A stretch of 64,000 nt of DNA from Geobacter sp. (GTDB taxonomy: Bacteria > Desulfobacterota > Desulfuromonadia > Geobacterales > Geobacteraceae), in contig JACOUQ010000029.1 in assembly GCA_016177775.1 (NCBI GenBank), positions 1 to 64,000 of the forward strand, read 5' to 3'. Of the stretch, positions 1-8,779 are shown in pieces. The notes under the pieces were generated by a model. It ran no database searches and was not told the origin of the DNA. It saw only the letters and a program-made list of their open reading frames with translations. The position numbers and the translations under genes are program-made. Position 1 is the first letter of the stretch. Every line of letters starts with the position of its first letter.

Positions 1-2
1 AC

Positions 3-71
3 CGTCTCAAGGAGAAGCGCCGAGCAGGTATCCTGGGCCAGCAACTAACAACTGTTCAAATCGACAATTGA
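3..71 (+). pseudogene. IstB-like C-terminal tail of an IS21-family element (partial)
   Basis: The first 22 codons readable at the window edge end in RLKEKRRAG-type residues before a TGA. This resembles the C-terminus of IS21 IstB helper ATPases (RLKEKRKAG-like). The rest of the gene, if present, lies outside the window, so it is partial here and its integrity is unknown. The terminal repeats that follow at 79-141 support the assignment. It would be the ATP-binding helper of the IstA transposase. Confidence 0.45.
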
Positions 72-78
72 AAGGAAG

Positions 79-141
79 GTGGGTCAATTTTCAATTTCCG
101 ATCACAGGGTAAAGTGGGTCAATTTTCGATTGCCGTTGACA
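79..141 (+). repeat. Terminal repeats and end of an IS21-like element
   Basis: Two copies of GTGGGTCAATTTTC-type sequence (about 79-94 and 113-129) sit just after the IstB-like stop codon. The block ends at GCCGTTGACA (132-141), which reads TGTCAACGGC on the other strand. IS21-family ends carry multiple internal transposase-binding repeats of this form. The outer boundary near 141 is an estimate. Confidence 0.45.
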
Positions 142-408
142 GTACAAGGACTAGATGCCCAGAGCGCCCAGGATGCCCGGCAATCGCCCCGAAGACACCG
201 ACCTAAGGCCCAACCTGACCGCCTACCGGACAGCCCGTAAAGCGGAAATTCTCGGAAGCTGTTTAGGACTCAAAATAAAGCCCCGTTGGCAGTTCCAGCG
301 AACAAGGGCCGGGGACGACCCGTAACCGCATGACCTGGACCACTAAACGGGGCAACGTGCCTACACAATAGAGCACACACCACAACCAGGGAAGGGCTAA
401 ATGCTTCC
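142..408. other. Stretch without a convincing gene
   Basis: Between the IS end and the AlpA-like gene only short ORFs occur, for example a 56-codon ORF at 155-325 (+). It has no ribosome-binding site or recognisable motif. I do not call a gene here. Confidence 0.4.
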
Positions 409-591
409 CTAAACAGACGACATCACAACAGCCCGCCCTTTTACCCACTCTTCAACTTCAGCGCGGAGCCAGCCGACGCGACCAACAGACAATTGCTTCC
501 TTGCTGGAAACTTATCTTCTTTCTCAAGCCGCCAGCAGGTAGTGTATCCAAGTCCAACAAGCTTAACCATTTCAGCGCGCTTCAGGAACAT
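409..591 (-). CDS. AlpA/excisionase-like small DNA-binding protein
   Basis: This 60-aa protein resembles the AlpA family: a winged helix-turn-helix that reads a target site (VKLVGLGYTTCWRLEKED), a basic wing with FPARKQLSVGRVGWL, and a C-terminal VEEWV helix. AlpA proteins regulate prophage/island integrase genes or act as excision directionality factors. Its start codon overlaps the stop of the small gene upstream (582-752), so the two are probably translationally coupled. Its location a few hundred bases from the P4-type integrase fits a role in controlling the mobile element. Confidence 0.65.
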   Translation of the reverse strand: MFLKRAEMVKLVGLGYTTCWRLEKEDKFPARKQLSVGRVGWLRAEVEEWVKGRAVVMSSV

Positions 592-752
592 ACACCGCCC
601 CCTTCTTCAAGTGCTTCGTCTAACGTAGCTGCTATCATTTCTGTGTAATTCGAGCAGTCTTTAAAATCATAGAAGCTAAGACAGCCTCGCTTGTCAGAGT
701 TCCCCCTAAGCAGAGAAACTATCTCGATTGCAACTTCCCTCGTACTCTTCAT
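582..752 (-). CDS. Hypothetical small island protein (56 aa)
   Basis: The ORF starts at an ATG preceded by GGGGGAA (minus strand). It encodes MKSTREVAIEIVSLL, then an acidic C-terminal half ending EEGGGVCS. Its stop overlaps the start of the AlpA-like gene. I do not recognise the family. The ribosome-binding site and the overlap are the only support for it being a real gene. Confidence 0.45.
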   Translation of the reverse strand: MKSTREVAIEIVSLLRGNSDKRGCLSFYDFKDCSNYTEMIAATLDEALEEGGGVCS

Positions 753-844
753 GCGTTCCCCCCTGTATTGATACCGCGTTGTATTATCTATAGTGCGGGT
801 TAATTGTTTCAGGTGGGTTCATGTTCACCGCCCTCTGGCTATGC

Positions 845-862
845 TGTCTCACGCGTGAGACA
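845..862. promoter_or_regulatory. 18-bp perfect palindrome, candidate operator
   Basis: TGTCTCACGCGTGAGACA is a perfect 18-bp inverted repeat in the 427-bp gap between the small upstream gene (582-752) and the gene ending at 1180. The same arms with a 4-bp spacer (TGTCTCA-N4-TGAGAC) recur upstream of the acetone carboxylase operon at 24164-24180. It probably binds a dimeric regulator; which one is unknown. Confidence 0.45.
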
Positions 863-1179
863 AGCGCGCCCTTGTTCTTTCGACAATAATCAATCCAGGT
901 TCTTTACGGACAGTCAAAATTGACAGATGCAGGAATGTGTACACACATTATCTGCCTGGATAAATTCCGAGAGTGGCGGGGTGAGTGCCCAAAGGGACAT
1001 AGTAGGGTGAGGGCCGGAGCGAGAAAGGGGCTTACAACTCAAATATGGAAGCCGGATTGCTGAGGCTAGGGAGAAGAGAGCCCCGACCGGCACCGGCGAG
1101 GGCTAGAATGTCGGAATCGGGCTTAACCGTAATTCATTCCGACACTACACTTTCTCTGTCAAGGAGCCACGCTTCTACC
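863..1179. other. Island non-coding stretch with an imperfect dyad
   Basis: No supported gene. Around 920-955 an imperfect dyad (CAGAT, then AATGTG-TACA-CACATT, then ATCTG) could be a binding site for the integrase or excisionase. The 82-codon ORF at 1045-1293 runs antisense into the gene at 1180-1449 and has no supporting signal. Confidence 0.3.
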
Positions 1180-1449
1180 TCAGAGACTAGCCAGCCCACC
1201 CGGCCCGCACCTAATCTTCGACGCTTCGGAAACTTCCCGGCTTTCTCCAAATTGAAGATGAGTAGTGTAACCCATCCCGGTAAAAGCCATTAAGCTACCA
1301 TCTGCACGTTTCAGCATGGCCCGTGCGTTCGGTGTCGTTACGAGGCTAGGGGCTGCAAGCGAGCCAAACACAACCCGCTTTAGCTGCTCGATCTTGCCGG
1401 TGTCAAAGCCTAGCTTCCTTTGTTGCTCTTCAAAGCTTGCTACGCTCAT
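1180..1449 (-). CDS. Hypothetical protein overlapping the integrase stop
   Basis: The 89-aa product starts MSVASFEEQQRKLGFDTGKIEQLKR. The start codon at 1449 overlaps the integrase stop in an ATGA arrangement, so the gene would be the second cistron of an integrase operon. No known domain is recognised. The middle has a short motif ARAMLKRADGSLMAFTGMGY that looks like folded protein. Assignment as a real gene rests on the overlap and on co-direction with the integrase. Confidence 0.45.
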   Translation of the reverse strand: MSVASFEEQQRKLGFDTGKIEQLKRVVFGSLAAPSLVTTPNARAMLKRADGSLMAFTGMGYTTHLQFGESREVSEASKIRCGPGGLASL

Positions 1450-2771
1450 CCTCTCCCCCCTCTGTTGATGGATATAACGTTTCCTGCCTGCTGTCCTGAT
1501 ACGATACCTTGCAGCTTTCTCCCCCATGCTTCAAGGGCTTGCTTCTTTTCCTTGTCGTAGTCGTGGCGGTTGTAGGTACTGATAACGCCCTTCTTAACGT
1601 GGTTCAACACGGCGTCAATGACCTCGTCCATAAACCCCATACCGCCCATGAAGGTCGCTGCCGTGCGTCTCAGGTCGTGAGGGGTGAAATGGTCTATCCC
1701 TATCTTGTTGATAGTTACGGATTTCCCGTCAGCTCCTATTAACGAGTTGCCTTTTTCATCAAGGACAGAGGAAGCAAGACCGCGACCGACAGCAACCGCT
1801 AAAGCTGTCTCGCCCATGGGGCGGTCTTTGGCCTTGTGAGGAGTCTTGAAAATATAACCCTTTGGTTTTGTTTCTCCGGTTTCTGTATCTGCTACCTCCA
1901 ACTCTCCTATTAGCTCAATGGCGGTGTCAGCAAGATAGACGCGGTGGGGCTTGCGGTCTCCTTCTTTTACCTTTGACACCTTTTGACGGGCTACAGGAAT
2001 AGTCCACCACCTATCATCAATTTCGCTTGAGTGCATGCCTATGACCTCGCCGGGGCGTTGTGCCGTGACAAGTACAAGCTTCAAGGCGCGGCGTATCTCA
2101 TCACTCATTGCGCACTGGTCAAGTGAATCCCAAGAAGTTTTGATCTCAGCTTCGGTTAAGGTGCGCTTCCTTGATTGCTTTGCGGAGGGAAGAGGTATGC
2201 CAGCGCAAGGAGTATGAGGAAGTATATCTTCTTGAACCGCCCAATTAAACATCTTGCGGACGATCTGAAAACAGTTGTTAGCCATGGCAGGCGCTCCCCT
2301 GTCAATGATACCCCTCAAAAGCAGGCTAACGTCACGTTTGACAATGTCTGCGGCCTTACGCTTTCCCCAGAGGGACACAACATCCCGGTTCAATATGGCC
2401 TCATCCTTTGCCCATGACCGTTTCTTCCTCTTGGCGTGCTGCTCTATGTAGTCAGACACCAAGTCTGCAACCGTTGGAGCTTTGCGGCGTGCATCCGCTT
2501 CTTGTTCCTTTTCTTCCATAGGGTCAAAGCCATTCTTAACCCTTGCCTTAGCGTAATTGAATCTATCCCTAGCTGTTTCAAGTGCAACATCTGGATAGCT
2601 CCCTAAGTTCATCTCGCGGCGCTTGCCATTGAAAGCATAGACATACAACCATGTCTTGACCCCGGAAGGCATGACTCGAAGGGTAAAGCCGTTACCCTCC
2701 CCCCGAACATACTTCTTGTCCGCTGGCTTCAGCTTCCTAATCATGGTGTCTGTGAATGTCGTTACCTTCAT
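1446..2771 (-). CDS. P4-type tyrosine-recombinase integrase
   Basis: This 441-aa enzyme catalyses site-specific integration and excision of an island at a tRNA gene. The N-terminus (FTDTMIRKLKPADKKYV..GNGFTLRVMPSGVKTWLY) is the arm-binding DUF4102 domain. The C-terminal catalytic domain shows the first Arg in TAQRPGEV, the HxxR in HDLRRTAATF and the nucleophile Tyr in VISTYNRHDY. The ATG at 2771, after a GGGGGG tract, is preferred over an upstream in-frame ATG because DUF4102 proteins begin here. The tRNA 3' end lies about 200 bp upstream of the start, as expected for a tRNA-targeting integrase. Confidence 0.88.
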   Translation of the reverse strand: MKVTTFTDTMIRKLKPADKKYVRGEGNGFTLRVMPSGVKTWLYVYAFNGKRREMNLGSYPDVALETARDRFNYAKARVKNGFDPMEEKEQEADARRKAPTVADLVSDYIEQHAKRKKRSWAKDEAILNRDVVSLWGKRKAADIVKRDVSLLLRGIIDRGAPAMANNCFQIVRKMFNWAVQEDILPHTPCAGIPLPSAKQSRKRTLTEAEIKTSWDSLDQCAMSDEIRRALKLVLVTAQRPGEVIGMHSSEIDDRWWTIPVARQKVSKVKEGDRKPHRVYLADTAIELIGELEVADTETGETKPKGYIFKTPHKAKDRPMGETALAVAVGRGLASSVLDEKGNSLIGADGKSVTINKIGIDHFTPHDLRRTAATFMGGMGFMDEVIDAVLNHVKKGVISTYNRHDYDKEKKQALEAWGRKLQGIVSGQQAGNVISINRGGRG

Positions 2772-2979
2772 GGATGCACCCCCCCTTGCATTCATTCCGT
2801 GCCGTAGTCGTGCCGTAATAGACTGCCGGGCTAGGGCGAAATAAGCTGAAACAACATGCATAAACAAATACAGGTAAATACTAGTAATGTCAACTGTTTA
2901 TTATCTTATTATGAACTAACATGAAGGGGATTGAAAATGGTTGAAATAGTGATACAAGGTTACTGTTAACCACCTTGTC

Positions 2980-3007
2980 CCTGGTTCGAGTCCGGGTTGG
3001 GGAGCCA
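2980..3007 (+). other. tRNA 3'-end fragment, attachment site
   Basis: The segment contains a T-arm (CCTGG-TTCGAGT-CCGGG), an acceptor strand TTGGGGA, a discriminator base and an encoded CCA. No matching 5' half (a TCCCCAA-type acceptor strand) occurs in the preceding 90 bases. So this is only the 3' end of a tRNA gene, the usual duplicate left by tRNA-targeted integration. The intact copy should lie at the other end of the island, upstream of this window. Confidence 0.7.
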
Positions 3008-3009
3008 AA
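2998..3009 (+). repeat. Direct repeat, copy 1 (candidate att core)
   Basis: TGGGGAGCCAAA, within the tRNA 3' end. An identical 12-mer in the same orientation lies at 30100-30111. Both are read by the C-terminus of a serine-recombinase relic as ...WLP. Confidence 0.5.
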
Positions 3010-3015
3010 TCTCAG

Positions 3016-3051
3016 AAAGGCCGTTTTCCGCAAGGGAGACGGCCTTTTTTC
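3016..3051 (+). terminator. Rho-independent terminator of the tRNA gene
   Basis: AAGGCCGT pairs with ACGGCCTT around a short loop and is followed by a run of T. It sits 9 bases after the encoded CCA, so it is most simply the original terminator of the interrupted tRNA transcription unit. Confidence 0.7.
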
Positions 3052-3309
3052 TTCTGTACTCTTCATTCCTAAGTGCCAAAGAATCAGAAGGTTTTTTGAG
3101 ATTGGGCACCAGTTCTCCATCGTTCCAAATGGAGTTCGAGTGCGTAAGCTGGACCAGTTTTCTTTTTTCTTCCCGATCCTGTGCAGAGTAAAGCGTGGCG
3201 GCCTTTTGCGCGAGTTCGAGTACGCGTGACACTTCCGTAACCGCCTTTGAGCATGCAGCCATCAATCCAAGCAAGCACTGACGTGTCTCAAACTGGCTGA
3301 CAGCGCTTG

Positions 3310-4140
3310 TCAATGAAATCGCGTTCTTCGCCCCCGCTTTTCAGGGACAACTAACTGCCCCCCCCCGAGCCTGAAGGAGATTTCTTCGGCAGCTTTCGTC
3401 ACAAGCGGAATCAATTCATGGTCCATGCGTTCGGCAGTTAGTCGCATGGATGGGCCAGATATGCTCACTGCTCCTACGACCTGCCTTGTATAGTCTACAA
3501 TGGGCGCACTAACGCATTTAACGCCTTCATTCAGTTCTTCATTGTCTACTGCATAACCCAGATCGGCTATGCTGCGCAGTTGATTTGCAAGTTCAGCAGG
3601 ATCGCAGATAGTATTTGGAGTGAACCTCTTCAATTCACTTGTTCGGATGTATTTTTGCAGAATTTCCTCGTTCAGACTTGCGGCAAGAACCTTGCCGGCT
3701 GCCGTGCAATAAATGGGGAGCTTTTCACCAAGAGTGGGGACAACTCGCAAGAAGAGGTCCGACTCGACGGCATCGAGGTAAACAATCTGAAAATCTTTCA
3801 TTGTCGCCAAGTAGGAAGTTTCCCTGCACTTGCGAACCAAAGCTTCCTGCACAGGCCTCGCGAGACGAATCAGCCCCATATGCCTGATTACCGCTTGCCC
3901 AAGCTCCAGATTTTTGAGCCCTAGCCGATAATTTTCTGTGGCTGTATTCTGTTCTATGTAATGACGGGATTGCAGAGTAGCCAGGAGCCTGAATACCTTG
4001 TTTTTATGAAGCTTGAGACGTCTACTCAACTCTGCGATGCCTAGTTCGTCTACATCGTCGTGAAACTGCTCCAGAAGATCAAGAGCATGCTCAACTATCT
4101 GAATCACATAACTCGATTTTTCATTTTTAACCTTATGCAT
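3310..4140 (-). CDS. IclR-family transcriptional regulator
   Basis: The 276-aa protein has an N-terminal winged helix (about residues 12-70: ALDLLEQFHDDVDELGIAELSRRLKLHKNKVFRLLATLQ) and the C-terminal IclR effector domain (..YCTAAGKVLAASLNEE..FTPNTICDPAEL..RSIADLGYAVDNEELNEGVKCVSAPIVD..VGAVSISGPSMRL). IclR proteins sense small organic acids and control catabolic operons. It is the last gene of the leftward catabolic run, so a target there is plausible. No operator was identified. The C-terminus is Arg-rich. Confidence 0.88.
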   Translation of the reverse strand: MHKVKNEKSSYVIQIVEHALDLLEQFHDDVDELGIAELSRRLKLHKNKVFRLLATLQSRHYIEQNTATENYRLGLKNLELGQAVIRHMGLIRLARPVQEALVRKCRETSYLATMKDFQIVYLDAVESDLFLRVVPTLGEKLPIYCTAAGKVLAASLNEEILQKYIRTSELKRFTPNTICDPAELANQLRSIADLGYAVDNEELNEGVKCVSAPIVDYTRQVVGAVSISGPSMRLTAERMDHELIPLVTKAAEEISFRLGGGQLVVPEKRGRRTRFH

Positions 4141-4192
4141 GTCAATATCTCACTTCTGCAATTTTACGCATGACATCATAACTTAGAGTTGA

Positions 4193-4582
4193 TCACGATT
4201 TTAACCACATTTCAGCTTCAGCCTTGTCCTTAAACAGACTTATAACGCCTTCATTGTTTTTCATATAAGATCTTTTCGCGGAAATTACACTCAAAGCGCT
4301 GGCTGGAGATTCGATCCATGCAAATTTTCTCAATCCTTCTGATATCATCAGAGGGAACCACTCTTCGGCTACCCAACTGGACGCGCCCCAGGCGCCGTTA
4401 ATTTGCGTATTGTCGTTAAGCACCAGCGATGTTTTTTTCAACAACAGTAATTTGCGTATTTCTTCACACCCTTTTTTGACACTCTCCTTAGAAGGCGTGT
4501 TACGCCAGGCAACAGATATCCAATTGTTGATCGAGTCCCAACTTACCGTAACATCATTGTCCTCATAATATTGTGTCAACAT
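4193..4582 (-). CDS. SpoIIAA/STAS-like protein
   Basis: This 129-aa soluble protein resembles the STAS-like proteins that begin with a beta-rich YYEDNDVTVSWDSINNWISVAWRN module and contain a CEEIRKLLLLKK..LVLNDNTQING segment. Such proteins often pair with two-component or phosphatase pathways. It lies immediately downstream of a histidine kinase gene. Its target is unknown. Confidence 0.5.
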   Translation of the reverse strand: MLTQYYEDNDVTVSWDSINNWISVAWRNTPSKESVKKGCEEIRKLLLLKKTSLVLNDNTQINGAWGASSWVAEEWFPLMISEGLRKFAWIESPASALSVISAKRSYMKNNEGVISLFKDKAEAEMWLKS

Positions 4583-4605
4583 GTTCTTCTCCTTCTTCCT
4601 TGAAA

Positions 4606-5595
4606 CTACTCAAGGGTAAAATAAAACGTAGCCCCTGTCCCAACACTTCCCTCGGCCCAGACCCGCCCACCATGGCGATGAATGATCCGTCTCACTGTGC
4701 ACAGACCGATGCCGATACCTTCAAATTCTTTATTCGTATGCAACCGCTGGAAAGCTCCGAACATTTTGTCCGCTTCCGATATATCAAAGCCAGCCCCATT
4801 GTCACTGACGAAATATCCAGTTTTCCCGTTGAATTCGGTAACCCCGAATTTAATCAGGGCCTCTTCCTTTTTGGCAGTGTACTTCCAGGCATTGCCCACA
4901 AGGTTCTCCATGACCACCCTCAGCAGGCTGGCATCTCCTTGCGCAGTCACTTCTTCCTCTATATTGAATTCTACCCGTCGTCGCGGCTGAGTCAACTTCA
5001 GTTCCGCGGCGATTTCTTTTGTCATTTCGCTCAGATTGACCGATTCGGGATGGGTTTCGCTGCAGGTCAGCCAGGAAAATTTCAACAGGGTGTCAATGAG
5101 GTGATTCATTTTGATGGTTCCGTCGATTATCTTGCGCAGATACCCCTTGCATTCCTCATCGAGATTGTCGCCGGACATCTCAAGTATAACCTCGCAATAG
5201 CCGTTGATGATCGTCAGCGGCACGCGTAGATCGTGAGATACCGTATAGTTAAAGATTTCCAGTTCATGGTTGGCGATCTCCAACTCGCAGGCGCGAGACG
5301 CGAGGTCTGTGTGCAGGATTTCGATCTCTTCCAGTTTCCGCTTATGTTCACTTATGCTGAATGTCATGGCTAAAGAGCCAACGAGTCCCTCGGCAGTGTC
5401 GGACACTGGGGGCGCGGCTACCTTTATCCAGATTTCCGGGTCATCCTTACGAAGTAAAGAATTTTCGTGCTTTTCCCACAACATCTTCTTCCGCACTTCC
5501 AAATTCTCAAGCAGTTTTTCCAATGCCTCCCTATCCTCGTTGGTGACCCAGACGGATATGATGCTGAACCTGGATTTTTCCTCCATTTCACCCAT
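4606..5595 (-). CDS. Cytoplasmic sensor histidine kinase
   Basis: A 329-aa kinase without membrane segments. An N-terminal degenerate PAS-like region and a short coiled coil (residues about 75-115) lead to the HisKA H-box VSHDLRVPLTIING. The ATPase domain follows, with the N-box ENLVGNAWKY, the G1 box DNGAGFDIS and the G2 box EGIGIGLCTV. It is related in sequence style to the kinase at 26779-28290. The receiver partner is not adjacent, and the gene at 4193 is a possible accessory. Confidence 0.85.
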   Translation of the reverse strand: MGEMEEKSRFSIISVWVTNEDREALEKLLENLEVRKKMLWEKHENSLLRKDDPEIWIKVAAPPVSDTAEGLVGSLAMTFSISEHKRKLEEIEILHTDLASRACELEIANHELEIFNYTVSHDLRVPLTIINGYCEVILEMSGDNLDEECKGYLRKIIDGTIKMNHLIDTLLKFSWLTCSETHPESVNLSEMTKEIAAELKLTQPRRRVEFNIEEEVTAQGDASLLRVVMENLVGNAWKYTAKKEEALIKFGVTEFNGKTGYFVSDNGAGFDISEADKMFGAFQRLHTNKEFEGIGIGLCTVRRIIHRHGGRVWAEGSVGTGATFYFTLE

Positions 5596-5618
5596 CTGGC
5601 TCTCCCGCAGAGGATAGT

Positions 5619-5771
5619 CTACCGTTTCCCACTATGAATGACGATCGCCACCCTCCCTTTAAAGGTCCAGACCGCGCCACAATGGCCACATTCGAGCAGA
5701 TTTTCCGCAAAGCCATCTGGCTTGAGATTGACTTCTATCCCTGTGATGCTTGAGCATGCCGGGCACTTCAT
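5619..5771 (-). CDS. Small zinc-ribbon protein (50 aa)
   Basis: Begins MKCPACSS with GGAGAAA seven bases upstream, preferred over the longer upstream reading. Two Cys pairs (CPAC and CGHC) form a single zinc ribbon; the C-terminus is basic. It lies next to another double-CxxC protein (5798-6025). Function unknown. Confidence 0.5.
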   Translation of the reverse strand: MKCPACSSITGIEVNLKPDGFAENLLECGHCGAVWTFKGRVAIVIHSGKR

Positions 5772-5797
5772 ACTGTTTCTCCTTTGAAACGCGACTG

Positions 5798-6025
5798 TCA
5801 GTAGCCAGTTGCGCCCAAATCGCAAAGCGGGCAGCGCCACTGTTCAAGTTCAGTGCTGTAGAAAATCGAGGATGCCATCAGCCCGAGCCCTTTCAGGTCA
5901 TAAATACCCGATTGTCCGCATGTCGGGCACAAGCCTTCGCTGCCGTGCCTTACAGAATGAGCAGTGCTCTTTTGAAGAACCTCCGCTTTTTTACTGCTTA
6001 ATAACTCATAGTCGATCGCTTTCAT
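5798..6025 (-). CDS. Zinc-ribbon protein (75 aa)
   Basis: The 75-aa protein has CPTCG (about residues 33-37) and CPLCD (about 66-70), spaced as two zinc knuckles around GIYDLKGLGLMASS. The start is supported by AAGGAG 8 bases upstream. It lies between sucD and the 50-aa zinc-ribbon gene, in the same direction. No family recognised. Confidence 0.55.
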   Translation of the reverse strand: MKAIDYELLSSKKAEVLQKSTAHSVRHGSEGLCPTCGQSGIYDLKGLGLMASSIFYSTELEQWRCPLCDLGATGY

Positions 6026-6092
6026 ATGTTGAAACTCCTTTCTGTTATGGGCCTGTCAGGTTTTATCGGCGCTGCTCATGGCCCAATTCATG

Positions 6093-6965
6093 CTACGGCT
6101 TATATATCCTCAACAGCGCCTCGGCCATTTCGGCCGGGCTGGCCGCCACGGCTATGCCGCACTCTTCGAGAACAGCCACCTTCTCGGCCGCAGTCCCCCT
6201 GCCGCCGGAGATGATGGCCCCCGCATGCCCCATGCGCTTGTCCGAGGGTGCCGTGCGGCCGGCAATAAAGGCCGCCACCGGCTTGGTCATGTGATCCCTC
6301 GCGAAACAGGCGGCCTCTTCCTCTGCGCTCCCCCCGATTTCGCCAATCATGATGACTGCCTCAGTATCAGGGTCTTCCTCGAACATCCTGAGTACATCGA
6401 TGTGATTGGTCCCGTTAACCGGGTCGCCACCGATGCCGACGCAGGTAGACTGGCCGATCCCCAGACTGCTCAACTGCCAGACCGCCTCATAGGTAAGGGT
6501 GCCACTGCGGGAAACTACCCCCACCTGACCCGGCTTGTGGATGTAGCCGGGCATGATGCCTATTTTACACTCGCCGGGGGTGATGATGCCGGGGCAGTTG
6601 GGGCCGATCAGGCGGGTTTTCTTCCCCTGCATATACTGCTTGACCTTTACCATATCCAGGACCGGAACCCCCTCGGTAATGCAGCAGACCAAATCGAGCC
6701 CGGCATCCACCGCTTCCAGGATGGCGTCAGCGGCATACGGCGGCGGCACATAGATGACAGAAGCCATGGCACCGGTTTTCTGTACAGCCTCGGCAACCGT
6801 ATCGAAGACAGGAAAGCCGTCGACCGAGGTCCCCCCTTTGCCGGGAGTGACGCCCCCCACCATGCAGGTGCCATAGTCGCGAGCCCCTTGGGCATGAAAC
6901 AGGCCGGTAGCGCCGGTGATCCCCTGGGTGATTACTTTTGTGTGCTTGTCAACCAGAATGCTCAT
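6093..6965 (-). CDS. sucD: Succinyl-CoA synthetase alpha subunit
   Basis: The 290-aa subunit binds CoA and carries the phosphohistidine. The N-terminal CoA-binding fold shows [15 protein letters not shown]. The active-site His is in [17 protein letters not shown], and [20 protein letters not shown] is typical. With SucC it interconverts succinyl-CoA and succinate with nucleotide phosphorylation. It follows sucC by 18 bases. Next to acetone genes it could regenerate succinyl-CoA for the CoA-transferase; this is inference, since the pair also serves the TCA cycle. Confidence 0.95.
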   Translation of the reverse strand: MSILVDKHTKVITQGITGATGLFHAQGARDYGTCMVGGVTPGKGGTSVDGFPVFDTVAEAVQKTGAMASVIYVPPPYAADAILEAVDAGLDLVCCITEGVPVLDMVKVKQYMQGKKTRLIGPNCPGIITPGECKIGIMPGYIHKPGQVGVVSRSGTLTYEAVWQLSSLGIGQSTCVGIGGDPVNGTNHIDVLRMFEEDPDTEAVIMIGEIGGSAEEEAACFARDHMTKPVAAFIAGRTAPSDKRMGHAGAIISGGRGTAAEKVAVLEECGIAVAASPAEMAEALLRIYKP

Positions 6966-6983
6966 CTACAGATCTCCCTTTTA

Positions 6984-8147
6984 TCAGGCTGCCACAGCCC
7001 GGACTATTTTTTGCGCCGCGTCGGCCATGCCGTCGGCCGCCACGATATTGAGGCCGCTCTCGGCGAGCATCTGCTTCCCTCTGTCCACGTTGGTCCCTTC
7101 AAGGCGCACCACCAGGGGCACCTTGATGCCCACCTGTTTTGCCGCTTCGATGACGCCGGTCGCGATAATATCGCATTTCATGATGCCGCCGAAGATGTTG
7201 ACCAGTATCCCCTTGACATTATTGTCGGAGAGGATGATCTTGAACGCCTCGGTGACCCGCTCGATGGTCGCCCCGCCCCCCACATCGAGGAAGTTGGCCG
7301 GGTCGCCGCCGTAGTGTTTGATGATATCCATGGTTGCCATGGCGAGGCCCGCACCGTTTACCAGGCAGCCGATGTTGCCGGTGAGGGATATGTAGGACAG
7401 GTCGTGCTGGGAGGCTTCGACCTCATTGGGGTCTTCTTCGTCATAGTCCCTGAGATCGGCGATATTGGGATGCCTGAAAGCGGCATTGTCATCGAAGCCG
7501 AACTTGGCATCCAAGGCGAGGAGCTCGTTCTCCGTGGTCACCACGAGGGGGTTGATCTCCAGCAGAGAGCAGTCGCAGGCGATGAAGGTGGAGTAGAGCC
7601 CCTGGAGCAGGTTCACCGCCTTATTGGTCAGTTTCCCGGTCAGCCCCAGGCTGAATGCGAGTTTGCGACACTGGAAGGCAGTCAGGCCGACCAGTGGATC
7701 TATCACCTCCCGGTAGATCTTCTCGGGAGTTGTGGCAGCCACCTCCTCTATATCCATTCCCCCTTCTGTGGAGGCCATCACCGTCACCCGGGAGGTAGTC
7801 CGGTCGACGAGGAGGCTGGCATAGAGCTCCCGGGCGATCTTGCAACCGTTTTCCACGAGGACGCGAGTTACGACTTTACCGTCCGGCCCGGTCTGGTGGG
7901 TACGCAGGATCATACCGAGCATGTCCCGGGTGGTGTTGCGCACTTCATCCGGGGTCCGGGCGAGCTTCACCCCCCCACCCTTCCCACGCCCGCCGGCATG
8001 GATTTGGGCCTTTACCACCCATGGACCGTCACCCAGGCGCTTGGCCCACTCCCGGGCGCTGGCGCCGTTGTAACAGACGTGTCCGTCCGGGACCGGCACG
8101 CCGAACTTTCTCAAGATTCCCTTTGCCTGATACTCGTGGATATTCAT
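6984..8147 (-). CDS. sucC: Succinyl-CoA synthetase beta subunit
   Basis: The 387-aa subunit has an N-terminal ATP-grasp domain ([40 protein letters not shown]) and a C-terminal CoA-ligase domain ([42 protein letters not shown]). Length is normal. The order sucC-sucD is conserved. The methylmalonyl-CoA epimerase gene lies just upstream, linking the group to propionyl-CoA/succinyl-CoA flux. Confidence 0.95.
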   Translation of the reverse strand: MNIHEYQAKGILRKFGVPVPDGHVCYNGASAREWAKRLGDGPWVVKAQIHAGGRGKGGGVKLARTPDEVRNTTRDMLGMILRTHQTGPDGKVVTRVLVENGCKIARELYASLLVDRTTSRVTVMASTEGGMDIEEVAATTPEKIYREVIDPLVGLTAFQCRKLAFSLGLTGKLTNKAVNLLQGLYSTFIACDCSLLEINPLVVTTENELLALDAKFGFDDNAAFRHPNIADLRDYDEEDPNEVEASQHDLSYISLTGNIGCLVNGAGLAMATMDIIKHYGGDPANFLDVGGGATIERVTEAFKIILSDNNVKGILVNIFGGIMKCDIIATGVIEAAKQVGIKVPLVVRLEGTNVDRGKQMLAESGLNIVAADGMADAAQKIVRAVAA

Positions 8148-8213
8148 GCTGCATGCTCCTCAACGTGAATTAGTTAGTATGATCAATTTCTTCAGCGAGA
8201 AACAGGCGCCGAT

Positions 8214-8618
8214 TCAGTGCCCCATCTGGCAGAGTTCGGTCAACACACCCTGACTGCTCGCAGGATGGACAAAGGCGACCCTCGCCCCATGGGCGCCCTG
8301 GCGGGGGGTCTTGTCAATCATCCTCGTGCCGTCTTCTTCGAGTTTTCTGATGGCAGCCTCGATATCCTCCACCTCGTAGGCGATATGATGGATTCCCTGC
8401 CCATTTTTCGCCAGAAATTCCGCCAGGAAGCTCTCTTTGGCAGTAGGCTCCAGGAGTTCGATCTTCGACTCGCCAATCTGGAAAAAGGCCACTCTGACCT
8501 TGAATCCGTCAACCTCCTCCACTCCCTTGAAGGTCATGCAGAGGGTGCCCCCGAAAAAGGGGATCGCCTCTTCCAGATTATGTACCGCGATTCCTATGTG
8601 GTTAATCTTTTTCAACAT
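8214..8618 (-). CDS. mce: Methylmalonyl-CoA epimerase
   Basis: The 134-aa protein is a two-module vicinal-oxygen-chelate enzyme (MLKKINHIGIAVHNLEEAIPFF ... GIHHIAYEVEDIEAAIRKLEEDG ... ARVAFVHPASSQGVLTELCQ). The metal ligands are the His of NHIGIAV, the His of HHIAYEV and the Glu of LTELCQ. The ATG at 8618, with GGAG upstream, is preferred because epimerases start here. It racemises (R)/(S)-methylmalonyl-CoA. The mutase is not in the window. Confidence 0.9.
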   Translation of the reverse strand: MLKKINHIGIAVHNLEEAIPFFGGTLCMTFKGVEEVDGFKVRVAFFQIGESKIELLEPTAKESFLAEFLAKNGQGIHHIAYEVEDIEAAIRKLEEDGTRMIDKTPRQGAHGARVAFVHPASSQGVLTELCQMGH

Positions 8619-8779
8619 ATGTGCTCCTCTCCGCGACAGCTGCGTACGCTGCCCCCCGGACTCAGCCTCAAGGTCCCTGTAAACTCCCGTTGAAGAAAAG
8701 CGAGGCAGGCCCGTCGACCTGCCCCTGACCACAACAAGAAAGGAGTACTGCGCGGACCGGACGGAACAAAGCTCTTCAT

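Larger units (their letters stand above)
2966..3313 (-). pseudogene. Large serine recombinase C-terminal relic 1
   Basis: Only the C-terminal end of a resolvase-type integrase remains: a coiled segment (VLELAQKAATLYSAQDREEKRKLVQLTHSN), then NDGELVPNLKKPSDSLA. This pattern is typical of the tail of large serine recombinases. The catalytic and zinc-ribbon domains are absent. The last codons (EIWLPNPDSNQ) are read from the tRNA 3' end, so the relic runs into the attachment site. The start overlaps the IclR stop codon. Confidence 0.55.

Noticed and set aside
263-448. A 61-codon Cys-rich frame on the minus strand
   Set aside because: Overlaps the AlpA-like gene end in another frame, with no ribosome-binding site or family resemblance.
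2900-3007. A complete tRNA gene at the island end
   Set aside because: Only the T-arm and acceptor 3' strand are present; no complementary 5' acceptor strand or anticodon arm can be placed upstream.
6078-8168. A 696-codon open frame on the plus strand opposite sucD and sucC
   Set aside because: It is fully antisense to two clear succinyl-CoA synthetase genes; its length comes from GC-rich codon structure, and the product has no recognisable domain.
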